Shown here: in pieces, positions 1 through 6,674 of the stretch
Numbering within the stretch: position 1 is the first letter of the stretch
Layout: every line of letters begins with the position of its first letter
Origin: Nitrospiraceae bacterium
Lineage (GTDB): Bacteria > Nitrospirota > Nitrospiria > Nitrospirales > Nitrospiraceae
Reading direction: 5' to 3'
DNA length: 10,125 nucleotides
Assembly: GCA_014534095.1 (NCBI GenBank)
Contig: JACVSD010000066.1
Coordinates: forward strand, 1-10,125
Translations under genes and position numbers: made by a program
Notes under the pieces: model-generated
What the model saw: only the letters and a program-made list of their open reading frames with translations
Database searches by the model: none
What the model was told of the DNA's origin: nothing

Positions 1-37
1 ATGAAAATCTAGTTTCAGCCGACTTGCGGTATGACAC

Positions 38-44
38 GGAGGTG
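38..44 (+). promoter_or_regulatory. Shine-Dalgarno that fixes the start of the first gene
   Basis: GGAGGTG ends 9 nt before the ATG at 54. An upstream in-frame TTG at 24 has no comparable site and would place this strong ribosome-binding sequence inside the coding region. The ATG at 54 is therefore preferred. Confidence 0.7.
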
Positions 45-53
45 CGAACCATC

Positions 54-383
54 ATGTCTGGGAAGCGCGATATAGGACGGCGTGGCTCTCTCCCGATCAT
101 CGTCCTGCTACTGGCAGGCCTCGCAGCGTACGCTCCTACAGAAGCTGCCGACCCGCCTTGCGATAAGTATCCGGCGGCCAAGGAACGTCGTTGCACGGAA
201 ATTTGGGCCGAGCTAAACCGCGAAGATGCCGCGGCGATCGCGCAGTTCGGATTGGATCAACAGAAGCGGCGTGACGCCGGCGCCATCAATGCCCAGCAGC
301 ATCTGGCCGAGAACATGCTATTCATCAGGCAATCGACCGACAAACGCCTCGAAAGACTAAAAGATACCATGGCGAAAGAGTAG
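54..383 (+). CDS. small exported protein of unknown function
   Basis: 109 residues from the ATG at 54. The N-terminus is basic (KRDIGRRGS), followed by a hydrophobic run at residues 13-27 and a probable signal-peptidase site near TEA-AD (residues 29-33). This predicts export to the periplasm or beyond. An RR pair just before the hydrophobic run faintly resembles a Tat signal but lacks the full motif. The mature part has two cysteines (C36 and C47) in a short Lys/Arg-rich stretch that could form a disulfide. After them comes a charged, Ala/Gln/Arg-rich, mostly helical tail to the end. No catalytic motif or known domain is recognised. The TAG stop is directly adjacent to the stop of the convergent gene. 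Function unknown; the coding call is supported by the strong ribosome-binding site and the signal peptide. Confidence 0.72.
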   Translation: MSGKRDIGRRGSLPIIVLLLAGLAAYAPTEAADPPCDKYPAAKERRCTEIWAELNREDAAAIAQFGLDQQKRRDAGAINAQQHLAENMLFIRQSTDKRLERLKDTMAKE

Positions 384-896
384 TTAGAGTTCCGTACCGC
401 CTTTAGTCTTATCGGGTACTTTTCCCGCCGACTCCAGAAGATCCCGCCCCACCAGAATCGGCGCCTTGAAATGAATCGCCAAGGCAATCGAGTCGGACGA
501 ACGGCTATCGAACGTCTTCACCTGATCTTTGACGGCCACCGTGAGGGCGCCGAAATAGGTACCACCCTGTAACGTAATCACCGTGCGCAGCACCTTGCCG
601 CCATACGCATCCAAAATGGTGTGCATGAGATCATGCGAGAGCGGGCGTGCGAGCCGTTCACCGTTCAAGGCTCCCTGGATGGACACCGCCACCGTGGCGT
701 CGACGAAGATCGGAATCATCCGTCCTTCCGCCTGGAGCAGCACCAGGGGACCATGGTCAGACATGCGCACCTGCACATCGGTAATTTGAATCTGGTCGGG
801 CGCCGGCGCCGCATGCTGGCTCAACAAGGAACCAGGAGAGCACAACAGCGCGGCCATGGAGAGGCAAGAAAGCATCAACCGGCTGACCTGAGTCAT
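384..896 (-). CDS. exported DUF151 (bifunctional nuclease family, BFN) protein
   Basis: 170 residues from the ATG at 896. A signal peptide occupies about residues 1-29. A single DUF151/BFN domain follows at roughly residues 36-158. Family hallmarks are visible: a central RPLSHDL (residues 84-90), then a helix with AYGGKV, the strand segment TYFGAL, and the late FDSRSSDSIALA (129-140) before an APILV strand. Plant and bacterial members of this family have been reported to have nuclease activity and are normally intracellular; an N-terminal export signal is the odd feature here. No extra C-terminal UvrB/C-like segment is present. It is the last gene of a minus-strand operon, 30 nt after the metallo-hydrolase gene. 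The family call is firm; substrate and nuclease activity are not shown by the sequence. Confidence 0.88.
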   Translation of the reverse strand: MTQVSRLMLSCLSMAALLCSPGSLLSQHAAPAPDQIQITDVQVRMSDHGPLVLLQAEGRMIPIFVDATVAVSIQGALNGERLARPLSHDLMHTILDAYGGKVLRTVITLQGGTYFGALTVAVKDQVKTFDSRSSDSIALAIHFKAPILVGRDLLESAGKVPDKTKGGTEL

Positions 897-900
897 AAAG

Positions 901-906
901 ACCTCC
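901..906 (-). promoter_or_regulatory. Shine-Dalgarno of the DUF151 gene
   Basis: On the minus strand GGAGGT lies 4 nt before the ATG at 896. An upstream in-frame TTG at 920 would put this site inside the coding region, so the ATG at 896 is preferred. That choice also leaves a cleaner signal peptide. Confidence 0.65.
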
Positions 907-926
907 GTGGCTGATGGCAAGGTGGT

Positions 927-1565
927 CTACGCGAGGCGCACGAATTGGTTCGATTCCTGCTCCCATCCAATTTGAGTTTCCGGGCCATGCCCGGTGACGA
1001 CCGTCGTCGCCTCATCCAAGGTATACAACCGCTCGAGGATCGATCGTTCGATCGCCTGATAATCGCCGCCCCACAAATCGGTGCGCCCGATACTGCCTCG
1101 AAAAAGCGTGTCGCCGGCTAGGACCACCTTTTCATCGGGCAGATGAAAGCTCATGGACCCCGGCGTGTGGCCGGGCGTATGGAGTGCGATGAGGGAAAGC
1201 TGGCCTACCGACAGCTTCTCTTCATCCTGAAGCCAATATTCGGGCAGCGGCACGGGCACATAGGAGACGCCAAAGACCCGACACTGCAATTCCAAATTCT
1301 TCCACAAGTCCAGATCGTCCTGATGCAGACAAATGACGGCCCCGTTCGCCTTCGTCAACTCGCCGGCGGCGAGAAAGTGATCGAAGTGCGCATGCGTGTG
1401 CAGCAGATGTGTGACTGTCAGCCCCAGCTGTTGTACTTCCTCGAGTATACGCTCGTGGGCGCCGCCAGGGTCCACCACGATCGCCTGTTTGGTGAGTGGA
1501 TCTCCGATAATTGAGCAATTACAACCGAGGGGTGGCACCGAGAAGGTTTTTCGAATCACGCTCAT
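927..1565 (-). CDS. metallo-beta-lactamase-fold hydrolase (glyoxalase II-like, YcbL type)
   Basis: 212 residues from the ATG at 1565, with no signal peptide, so cytosolic. The full metal-ligand set of the fold is present: H58-x-H60-x-D62-H63 in THAHFDH, H133 in TPGHTPGS, D152 in AGDTLF, and H193 in TGHGPE. The sequence GDTLFRGSIGRTDLWGGD matches the short single-domain glyoxalase II-like proteins (YcbL-type), which lack the long C-terminal substrate domain of classic hydroxyacylglutathione hydrolases. Likely role: hydrolysis of a thioester or related small metabolite with a di-metal centre; the substrate cannot be read from the sequence. No clear Shine-Dalgarno precedes the ATG. It is the middle gene of three on the minus strand, 26 nt after the upstream gene and 30 nt before DUF151. 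Longer in-frame starts up to 1670 would overlap the upstream gene and add a basic, non-conserved-looking leader. Confidence 0.9.
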   Translation of the reverse strand: MSVIRKTFSVPPLGCNCSIIGDPLTKQAIVVDPGGAHERILEEVQQLGLTVTHLLHTHAHFDHFLAAGELTKANGAVICLHQDDLDLWKNLELQCRVFGVSYVPVPLPEYWLQDEEKLSVGQLSLIALHTPGHTPGSMSFHLPDEKVVLAGDTLFRGSIGRTDLWGGDYQAIERSILERLYTLDEATTVVTGHGPETQIGWEQESNQFVRLA

Positions 1566-1591
1566 TGGTCGTATGCTACCGTTGAGCCACC

Positions 1592-2236
1592 TTAGGGCGC
1601 AAGCAGCGGACCGTCTGCATTCGCGTCGGGCCTTACGGTCCAGGTCACCTCGGTGTCGAAGACGGTCCACTCACGCCCCTGCCGGCGGAACCAAACGAGG
1701 AAGCCGGCCCCCGTGCCGTCGGGGCGGAGGTTCTCCACATAGACAAGCGCGTGGTCATTGCGCAGCGTCCGTCCGACCCGGGAAAACGCCAGCCGATCCA
1801 GCACCGCGCCCCCTTGCGCGGGAATCCGCGCCACCGGAACAGCCGCCCAGACTTCGGGCTCCTCGATGGCCTCACCGGACACAAACCGGTACCGGACAGC
1901 AAATTGGAAACGCCCTTCCAGACGGCTGGGCTGTCGATTCACGGCGACGAAGTCACGCGCCAGGTCACCTGGTAACTGGTCGTCGAAATAACCCTGTTCC
2001 TCAAAAAGCCCGAGGGTCAACGGCTCTTCGTGGTTGGGAATCAGCCGGGCGGTCGTCAGTCGCTCCAAGAGAACCAGCTGGGTGTCGGACGTCAAGAATT
2101 TCTTGGTGACGATCTGATCATAGAGCGCGTAATCTTCCACCGGGATACCCGGCGTGGCATCCCCCGCTGTCAGGGTTCGCTCCGACAGAACACCTGCGAG
2201 TGCGACCACAGCGGCAACAGCCGAGAGCAGCTTCAT
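1592..2236 (-). CDS. secreted protein of unknown function
   Basis: 214 residues from the ATG at 2236. Residues 1-24 form a signal peptide (MKLLSAV, then a hydrophobic Ala/Val/Leu core, with a likely cut after TLTA). The C-terminal third has the pattern SRVG (152-155), ALVYV (163-167), a glycine-rich turn, and a strand ending at W190. From memory this resembles a recurring uncharacterised secreted family with an SRVGF...ALVYV...W signature; this could not be checked by a search. No catalytic residues or cofactor motif are evident. It is the first gene of a minus-strand operon leading into the metallo-hydrolase and DUF151 genes. No Shine-Dalgarno lies upstream; instead a promoter -10 sits 7 nt before the ATG, which suggests leaderless translation. 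An alternative TTG start at 2272 lies inside the predicted -35 and is disfavoured. Confidence 0.82.
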   Translation of the reverse strand: MKLLSAVAAVVALAGVLSERTLTAGDATPGIPVEDYALYDQIVTKKFLTSDTQLVLLERLTTARLIPNHEEPLTLGLFEEQGYFDDQLPGDLARDFVAVNRQPSRLEGRFQFAVRYRFVSGEAIEEPEVWAAVPVARIPAQGGAVLDRLAFSRVGRTLRNDHALVYVENLRPDGTGAGFLVWFRRQGREWTVFDTEVTWTVRPDANADGPLLAP

Positions 2237-2243
2237 AGCAACG

Positions 2244-2272
2244 AGGATAGACGTCGCCGCGGGCCGGGTCAA
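2244..2272 (-). promoter_or_regulatory. candidate sigma70-type promoter of the minus-strand operon, leaderless geometry
   Basis: On the minus strand TTGACC (2272-2267, 5 of 6 to TTGACA) is followed by exactly 17 nt and TATCCT (2249-2244, 4 of 6 to TATAAT). Seven nt then separate the -10 from the ATG at 2236. Transcription would start at or within a base or two of the A of the start codon. No Shine-Dalgarno exists in this interval, consistent with a leaderless mRNA. Confidence 0.5.
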
Positions 2273-2274
2273 AT

Positions 2275-2300
2275 CGGAAAATACCGGAAAATACCGAAAG
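2275..2300. repeat. tandem 10-bp repeat in the divergent promoter region
   Basis: CGGAAAATAC occurs twice head to tail (2275-2284 and 2285-2294), followed by a partial third unit CGAAAG (2295-2300). It lies just upstream of the -35 of the minus-strand operon and about 95 nt upstream of the divergent plus-strand gene. The 10-bp period would place both copies on the same helix face, as expected for a protein-binding site. A role as operator is inferred from position only. Confidence 0.5.
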
Positions 2301-2380
2301 CAAGCGTCTCATTCCCTTCTCCAATAATCGATCATGGACAAGTCGAGGAGAAGGATGGATAATCCGCGGCATTGTCTTTA

Positions 2381-2385
2381 AGGAG
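2381..2385 (+). promoter_or_regulatory. Shine-Dalgarno of the coiled-coil lipoprotein gene
   Basis: AGGAG lies 8 nt before the GTG at 2394 and only 2 nt before an in-frame TTG at 2388. Normal spacing favours the GTG start. Confidence 0.6.
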
Positions 2386-2393
2386 ATTTGGAT

Positions 2394-3131
2394 GTGCGAA
2401 ACAGAACTGAATCGCTGAGCCGCCTCGCCATCGCGCTGCAAGCTGTCCTGCTCGCCCTGTCCCTGCACGGCTGCAAGCCCGCCGACTCGCCGTTCCGGGC
2501 TGAAAACGAGTCACTGAAAAAACAAGTGACGAAACAGGAATCGTTGCTGAGCTCGCTCCAAGACGGAAACAAAGTGATGCAGCAGCAGATCGATCTGCTG
2601 AACCAAGAGCTGCGCGATGCGAAGAAGGCGACGGAATCCGCGCGCCTGGAGACCAAACAGTTGTCGGAACAGCTGGATGCCCAGCTGCGCCAAACCAAAC
2701 GCATGAGCGTGGAAGTTCAGCGGACCGTCGCGGCCCAAGCCGCGCACAGCATGCGCATCGATGACACGGGCGCCCAGGCCGATACGTTGCCGCGCCCCAT
2801 GGGCGCCGTGACGAAGGTAGTGGAGGAAGCGCTGGTCCGGAACGGGTATCAGATCAAGGCCGGCCTCAAGACCGATCAAAAGGCCGTCTATGTGACCGAG
2901 CGAAAGATTTCCACTCCGGCCTCCCTGGAGGTCGCCGGCTTCCGGAACCAATACCTCATCGCCCTGCAGGCGCTTCCGGCCAACGTGACGAAGCTCACCG
3001 TCAAAGCGGAGTTTGAGAAGGTCGCCCAAGGCGGCCGCATTTTGAATGTGAGTCCCGAAGAAACCGCCGAGATCGAACGGCGCCTCATCGGCGAAATCAC
3101 GAAGGCGCTTGAGGCTCCGAGCAAGACGTAA
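2394..3131 (+). CDS. coiled-coil lipoprotein of unknown function
   Basis: 245 residues from the GTG at 2394. The leader (RNRTESLSR, then a hydrophobic stretch) ends in a lipobox LHGC, with C27 as the predicted lipidated residue. K28 and P29 follow. Residues about 37-118 are rich in Glu, Lys, Gln and Leu with heptad-like spacing and form a long predicted coiled coil. After a short linker, residues about 137-243 form a compact alpha/beta-like domain starting GAVTKVVEEALVRNGY. Its layout recalls small lipoprotein domains that assist envelope assembly, but no named family is recognised with confidence. The stop codon shares its last base with the start of the next gene (TAATG), so the two are probably translationally coupled. 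It opens a four-gene plus-strand cluster directed at the envelope. Confidence 0.82.
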   Translation: MRNRTESLSRLAIALQAVLLALSLHGCKPADSPFRAENESLKKQVTKQESLLSSLQDGNKVMQQQIDLLNQELRDAKKATESARLETKQLSEQLDAQLRQTKRMSVEVQRTVAAQAAHSMRIDDTGAQADTLPRPMGAVTKVVEEALVRNGYQIKAGLKTDQKAVYVTERKISTPASLEVAGFRNQYLIALQALPANVTKLTVKAEFEKVAQGGRILNVSPEETAEIERRLIGEITKALEAPSKT

Positions 3132-4030
3132 TGAGCCGCCTGTGCATCGTGTCTCTCGCCACCCTGGCCATCACCTGCGCCACCGGGTTCGCCGCCGCGC
3201 CGACCTCAGGACCGAAACCGTCTCCTGAGCTGGCCCGCCATCTCGGATCGATTGCCACCTTAGCCCGGCCGTCCCCCGACGTGACGATCCCCGCCGGATT
3301 TTTTTTGGTGGGAAGCAAGCGGATCGACAACGATCCCTATGGACACTGGACTCAATTCGACGACACAGAGCTGCCCCAGAACAGCGTCTGGCTGGACGCC
3401 TATGCGATCGACCGCGACGAGGTAAGCCTGGGGGAATATTTAGCCTTCTTGCACCAACGAAAGCAGCACCCGCCCGACGAACTGCAAAAGCTCATCTGGC
3501 ATGTCATTACCATTCACTCGGTCTCCGATCACACGCTCGCACGGTGGCCGATCCTCTATGTGACGTGGCATGAAGCCACCGTGTATTGCGCCTCGATCGA
3601 CAAACGTTTGCCGACGGAAGCCGAGTGGGAAAAGGCGGCGCGAGGAACGGCCGGCCGTTTGTTCCCTTGGGGCGATGTCGCGCCGGATCAGCGCCGGGCC
3701 ATGTTTGGCCAGCATCATGTCCACGAAATACCGATCCTGGCGGCGGTGGATTCTCTACCGGAAGGTGAAAGCCCGTACGGAGTGCGGCATATGGCGGGAA
3801 ACGTGGCTGAGTGGGTGCAAGACTGGTTCGGTCTCGATTATTACGCCTACATGCCCGAGCGAAATCCCCCCGGCCCCACCAGCGGCCGCTACAAGAGCCT
3901 GCGCGGGGGGTCCTGGAAGAGCAAGGCCATCATGTTGCGCACCGCCACGCGCAGCGGCGCCCCTGCGGACCAGCGGTCGCCGACCATCGGCTTCCGGTGC
4001 GCCCGCTCACCGGGGGTCCCCGCTCCCTAG
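3131..4030 (+). CDS. exported FGE/SUMF1-domain protein (non-canonical, lacks the copper cysteines)
   Basis: 299 residues. A signal peptide at about 1-23 ends near FAAA. The rest, about residues 50-292, is one FGE-sulfatase (SUMF1) domain. Visible hallmarks are FFLVGS, an IDRDEVSLGEY strand, RLPTEAEWEKAARG (159 on), FPWG (178-181), MAGNVAEW (221-228), LRGGSW (257-262) and GFRCAR (287-292). True formylglycine-generating enzymes carry a Cys pair shortly after the RGGS motif that binds copper. Here the matching stretch is KSKAIMLRTATRSG with no cysteine, so oxidation of sulfatase cysteines is unlikely. Related non-enzymatic SUMF1 folds act as binding or scaffold domains. It starts on the last base of the stop of the coiled-coil lipoprotein gene, so the two products likely work together in the periplasm. 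Confidence 0.9.
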   Translation: MSRLCIVSLATLAITCATGFAAAPTSGPKPSPELARHLGSIATLARPSPDVTIPAGFFLVGSKRIDNDPYGHWTQFDDTELPQNSVWLDAYAIDRDEVSLGEYLAFLHQRKQHPPDELQKLIWHVITIHSVSDHTLARWPILYVTWHEATVYCASIDKRLPTEAEWEKAARGTAGRLFPWGDVAPDQRRAMFGQHHVHEIPILAAVDSLPEGESPYGVRHMAGNVAEWVQDWFGLDYYAYMPERNPPGPTSGRYKSLRGGSWKSKAIMLRTATRSGAPADQRSPTIGFRCARSPGVPAP

Positions 4031-4066
4031 CGAGACGACAGTATTCCTATTTCTTGATGAGCCGCC

Positions 4067-4074
4067 GGTGAGGT
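4067..4074 (+). promoter_or_regulatory. Shine-Dalgarno of the AAA ATPase gene
   Basis: GGTGAGGT ends about 10 nt before the ATG at 4084. A second in-frame ATG at 4096 would be 21 nt away, so 4084 is the better start. Confidence 0.45.
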
Positions 4075-4083
4075 CGTGCTAGC

Positions 4084-5652
4084 ATGGGCCCGTCTATGGC
4101 CCTTTCAACCCACGTGCACGACCTACGGACGCTGGTCCGTTCGAGCCATCCGCTGATCGCGATCGACACGGTGGAAGAAGAACGGGTGCTCACGCTCCTG
4201 CAATCCGTGGCCGCCCAGGAACGGATGCCGCTCTTTGAATGGTCCCTGACACGAGGGCTGACGCGGGCGGATGAGACGCCAAGCCTCGGAAAAATGACGG
4301 CCACGCCCCTGGCAATGCTGCAGCATCTGAACGGGCTCACCGTCGAAGGAATCTTCTGGTTAAAAGACCTCGTGCCCCACTTGCAGGAAGCGCCGGTGGC
4401 GCGGCAACTCCGGGAAGTCAGCCAACAGTTCGGCCGCACTCGTGCGACATGCCTGCTGACCGGCCATCCCATCGCATTCCCGCCCGACTTAGAAAAGATG
4501 GCCGTCCATCTCGATCTGCATCTGCCGACGCGGGACGAGCTACAGGCCATGATCGACAGCGTCCTGCGCTCATTAGCACCGCGGACCCGGTTCCCCCGGT
4601 CCACGACCGTCGTGCACAGCATGCTGAAGCCGCTTTGCGAGACACCTACCGCGCGCCCAGCGGCGGCCTCCCAGGACGCCGATGCTATCCTCCGCGCGCT
4701 ACAAGGATTGACGCTTCACCAGGCGCGCCAGGTCATTACCCAATGCGTCGTGGAAGATGGCACGCTGTCCGGAGACGACGTCCGCCAGATCCTCGCTCGC
4801 AAGGTGCGGGCAATCAAGGACGGCGGCCTGCTCGAATATTATCCCCTCGAGGATAACGGCTTCGAGCTGGGCGGATTCGGCAATCTCAAAGCGTGGCTGG
4901 AGCGGGCCAAGGTGGGGTTCTCGGCCGAAGCCAAAGCCATTAATCTCACCCCGCCGCGCGGTATCATGCTGGTCGGCGTCCCTGGCTGCGGTAAGTCGCT
5001 GGCCGCCAAAGCCATTGCCCGGGAATGGCAGCTTCCACTCCTCAAACTCGATGCCGGCCGCTTGTTTGACAAGTTCATCGGGGAATCCGAAAAGAACTTT
5101 CGTAAGGCGATCGAGATGGCGGAGTCTCTGGCGCCGATCGTGCTCTGGATCGACGAAATCGAAAAAGCCATGGTCGCGGGCGGCGGCAGCGGCGAAGCCG
5201 ACGCGGGATTAAGCCGGCGCCTGTTCGGCGCGTTCTTGACGTGGCTTCAGGAGAAACGGCAGGAGATATTTGTCGTGGCCACCGCCAACCAGCTGTCGTC
5301 TCTGCCCCCTGAACTCCTGCGCAAAGGACGGTTTGATGAGATCTTCTTTGTGGATCTGCCGGACGATGTCGAACGGGAGGCCATCTGGAAGATTCACTTG
5401 CAGCTCCGGAAGCAGGATCACGGAAAGCTCGACCTCGTCAAGATCGTCAGCGCCAGCGATGGCTTCAGCGGATCGGAAATCGAACAGGCCGTCGTCGCGT
5501 CCCTGTACCGGGCGCTGCACCGGAAGACGCCGCTCACGACCGATCTCCTCATCGAGGAAATCACGCACACGGTACCGCTCTCCGTCACCCGGCATGAGGA
5601 CATCGACACCCTGCGGACCATGGCTCAAGGGCGGTTTGTGAACGTCCGGTGA
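4084..5652 (+). CDS. Ycf46-like AAA ATPase
   Basis: 522 residues, cytosolic. The N-terminal half (about 10-240) resembles the degenerate NTPase-like region typical of Ycf46 proteins, with [14 protein letters not shown] near residues 22-35 and FEWSLTRGL. After a [13 protein letters not shown] linker comes a complete AAA module: Walker A GVPGCGKS (298-305), Walker B IVLWIDEI (352-359, D357/E358), sensor 1 N402 in ATAN, RKGRFDE (413-419) with the arginine-finger region, and GFSGSEIE (460-467) in the sensor 2 lid helix. All ATPase residues are intact. Ycf46 proteins occur in plastids, cyanobacteria and scattered bacteria; their substrate is not well established. It lies 53 nt after the SUMF1 gene and almost touches the next lipoprotein gene. 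A direct role with the exported neighbours is only suggested by location. Confidence 0.93.
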   Translation: MGPSMALSTHVHDLRTLVRSSHPLIAIDTVEEERVLTLLQSVAAQERMPLFEWSLTRGLTRADETPSLGKMTATPLAMLQHLNGLTVEGIFWLKDLVPHLQEAPVARQLREVSQQFGRTRATCLLTGHPIAFPPDLEKMAVHLDLHLPTRDELQAMIDSVLRSLAPRTRFPRSTTVVHSMLKPLCETPTARPAAASQDADAILRALQGLTLHQARQVITQCVVEDGTLSGDDVRQILARKVRAIKDGGLLEYYPLEDNGFELGGFGNLKAWLERAKVGFSAEAKAINLTPPRGIMLVGVPGCGKSLAAKAIAREWQLPLLKLDAGRLFDKFIGESEKNFRKAIEMAESLAPIVLWIDEIEKAMVAGGGSGEADAGLSRRLFGAFLTWLQEKRQEIFVVATANQLSSLPPELLRKGRFDEIFFVDLPDDVEREAIWKIHLQLRKQDHGKLDLVKIVSASDGFSGSEIEQAVVASLYRALHRKTPLTTDLLIEEITHTVPLSVTRHEDIDTLRTMAQGRFVNVR

Positions 5653-5657
5653 GGCCG

Positions 5658-6323
5658 ATGCGCTACTGGTTCATTGTCGCCGCAACCGCGATCATTACGC
5701 TGGTCGGATGTACGGCGCCCCGGCCCGAACGGCCGGAAGCCCTGCTACGGGAAGGCACCCGGTGCTGCCGGTCGGGCGATGCGCTCCCGAAGGGCGAGGC
5801 CATTGCGCGCACCGCCACCCGGCTGATCGGCGCCCGGACCATCGAACGCGAGGGTCACCGTATTGCCTATGATTGCGCCGGCGTCGCTCGAGCCATCTAT
5901 CTCGAACATGGGATCGACCTGTATGAGGGTGGCATCGATCGGCCGACGGTCAACGGCGTCCGGCTCATCCATGCCCACATCCGGCAGCACGGGCGCCTCC
6001 ACCACGGCCCCGTCGTCCATCCTGGAGACCTGGTCTTCTTTGACAATACCTGGGACCGAAACGGCGACGGCCTCGTCAATGATCCTCTCACTCACGTGGG
6101 GATCGTGGAGCAGGTGGAAGCGGACGGGACCGTCGTCTTCATCAGCCGGGTCGCTGAGGCCGTCCAACGTTACCGGATGAACCTGGCACTGCCCCATGTC
6201 CATAAAACGGACGACGGACGCATCGTCAATGACTACATGAGGCGCAAGGCAGAACGCTCGCAAGGTAGGGGACATCTTACCGGAGAGCTGTTCGCCTCTT
6301 TTGGAACAAGAGCCGGATACTAG
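5658..6323 (+). CDS. lipoprotein with NlpC/P60- or CHAP-type cysteine peptidase domain
   Basis: 221 residues from the ATG at 5658. The leader MRYWFIVAA plus a hydrophobic run ends in lipobox LVGC, so C18 should be lipidated. The catalytic domain spans about residues 48-200. The nucleophile is probably C73 in YDCAGVAR. PGDLVFF (122-128) and the catalytic-type H146 in LTHVGIVE follow, as in NlpC/P60 and CHAP amidases that cut peptidoglycan peptides. Between them sits DRNGDGLVND (133-142), an acidic calcium-loop-like insert. A GTG at 5649 would give a 4-nt GTGA overlap with the AAA gene and is a fair alternative start; the GGTGAGG before the ATG has short (3 nt) spacing. It is the last gene of the plus-strand cluster. 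Cell-wall hydrolysis is inferred from fold. Confidence 0.85.
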   Translation: MRYWFIVAATAIITLVGCTAPRPERPEALLREGTRCCRSGDALPKGEAIARTATRLIGARTIEREGHRIAYDCAGVARAIYLEHGIDLYEGGIDRPTVNGVRLIHAHIRQHGRLHHGPVVHPGDLVFFDNTWDRNGDGLVNDPLTHVGIVEQVEADGTVVFISRVAEAVQRYRMNLALPHVHKTDDGRIVNDYMRRKAERSQGRGHLTGELFASFGTRAGY

Positions 6324-6674
6324 ACGCCGGGCTGGCTCAACGGCACCACAGTACTCCGCTGGCCCATCATTCCCTTCCGACCAGAAGCCACCTGTCCAAT
6401 GCAGTCCACTCTCAGGGAAGACCCGAAGGAGGAGCCCTGGGACAGACCGCAACATACTGCAGTGAGTGCTACAACAGGTCACATGCATGGAAGACGACGC
6501 TGCCAAAGCGGCCGAGCAAGAGGGCAAGGTTCCTATGACCAAACAGGGAACCTGGAGCACATGCAGCCAACCCGGCACCGTGATCTATACGAGTGACCAG
6601 TCCGGTCACCGGCCGTGATCCATCAAAGGGCGAAACGAGGCCGCTCATGCTGAGAGCCGTTGGGCGAGCCTTGA

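Noticed and set aside
1..12. ATG-AAA-ATC-TAG at the window start
   Set aside because: A four-codon frame ending at 12 could be the tail of an upstream gene, but nothing supports it.
1037..1056. Cluster of GATC and CGATCG words that looks repeat-like
   Set aside because: It lies in the coding sequence of the metallo-hydrolase (codons for Ile, Glu, Arg, Ser) and is explained by codon use.
1396..2109. 237-codon plus-strand open frame
   Set aside because: It lies across two minus-strand genes with clear signal-peptide and metal-binding motifs. The product is Arg/Pro/Ser-rich, typical of an antisense shadow in GC-rich DNA.
2511..3029. 172-codon minus-strand open frame
   Set aside because: It is antisense to the coiled-coil lipoprotein. 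Its Leu/His/Arg-rich product mirrors the Glu/Lys/Gln codons of the real gene.
3131..4030. True formylglycine-generating enzyme (sulfatase-maturing)
   Set aside because: The cysteine pair expected after the RGGS motif is absent and no sulfatase gene is nearby; only the SUMF1 fold is supported.
5745..6578. 277-codon minus-strand open frame
   Set aside because: It is antisense to the NlpC/P60-type lipoprotein gene, whose plus frame has lipobox and catalytic motifs. The antisense product has low-complexity Ser/Cys-rich stretches and no domain.
6487..6618. 43-codon ORF in the 6324-6957 interval
   Set aside because: Only a weak AGGT upstream, no motif, and it lies in an interval that looks decayed. 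Kept as a note under the interval rather than as a gene.
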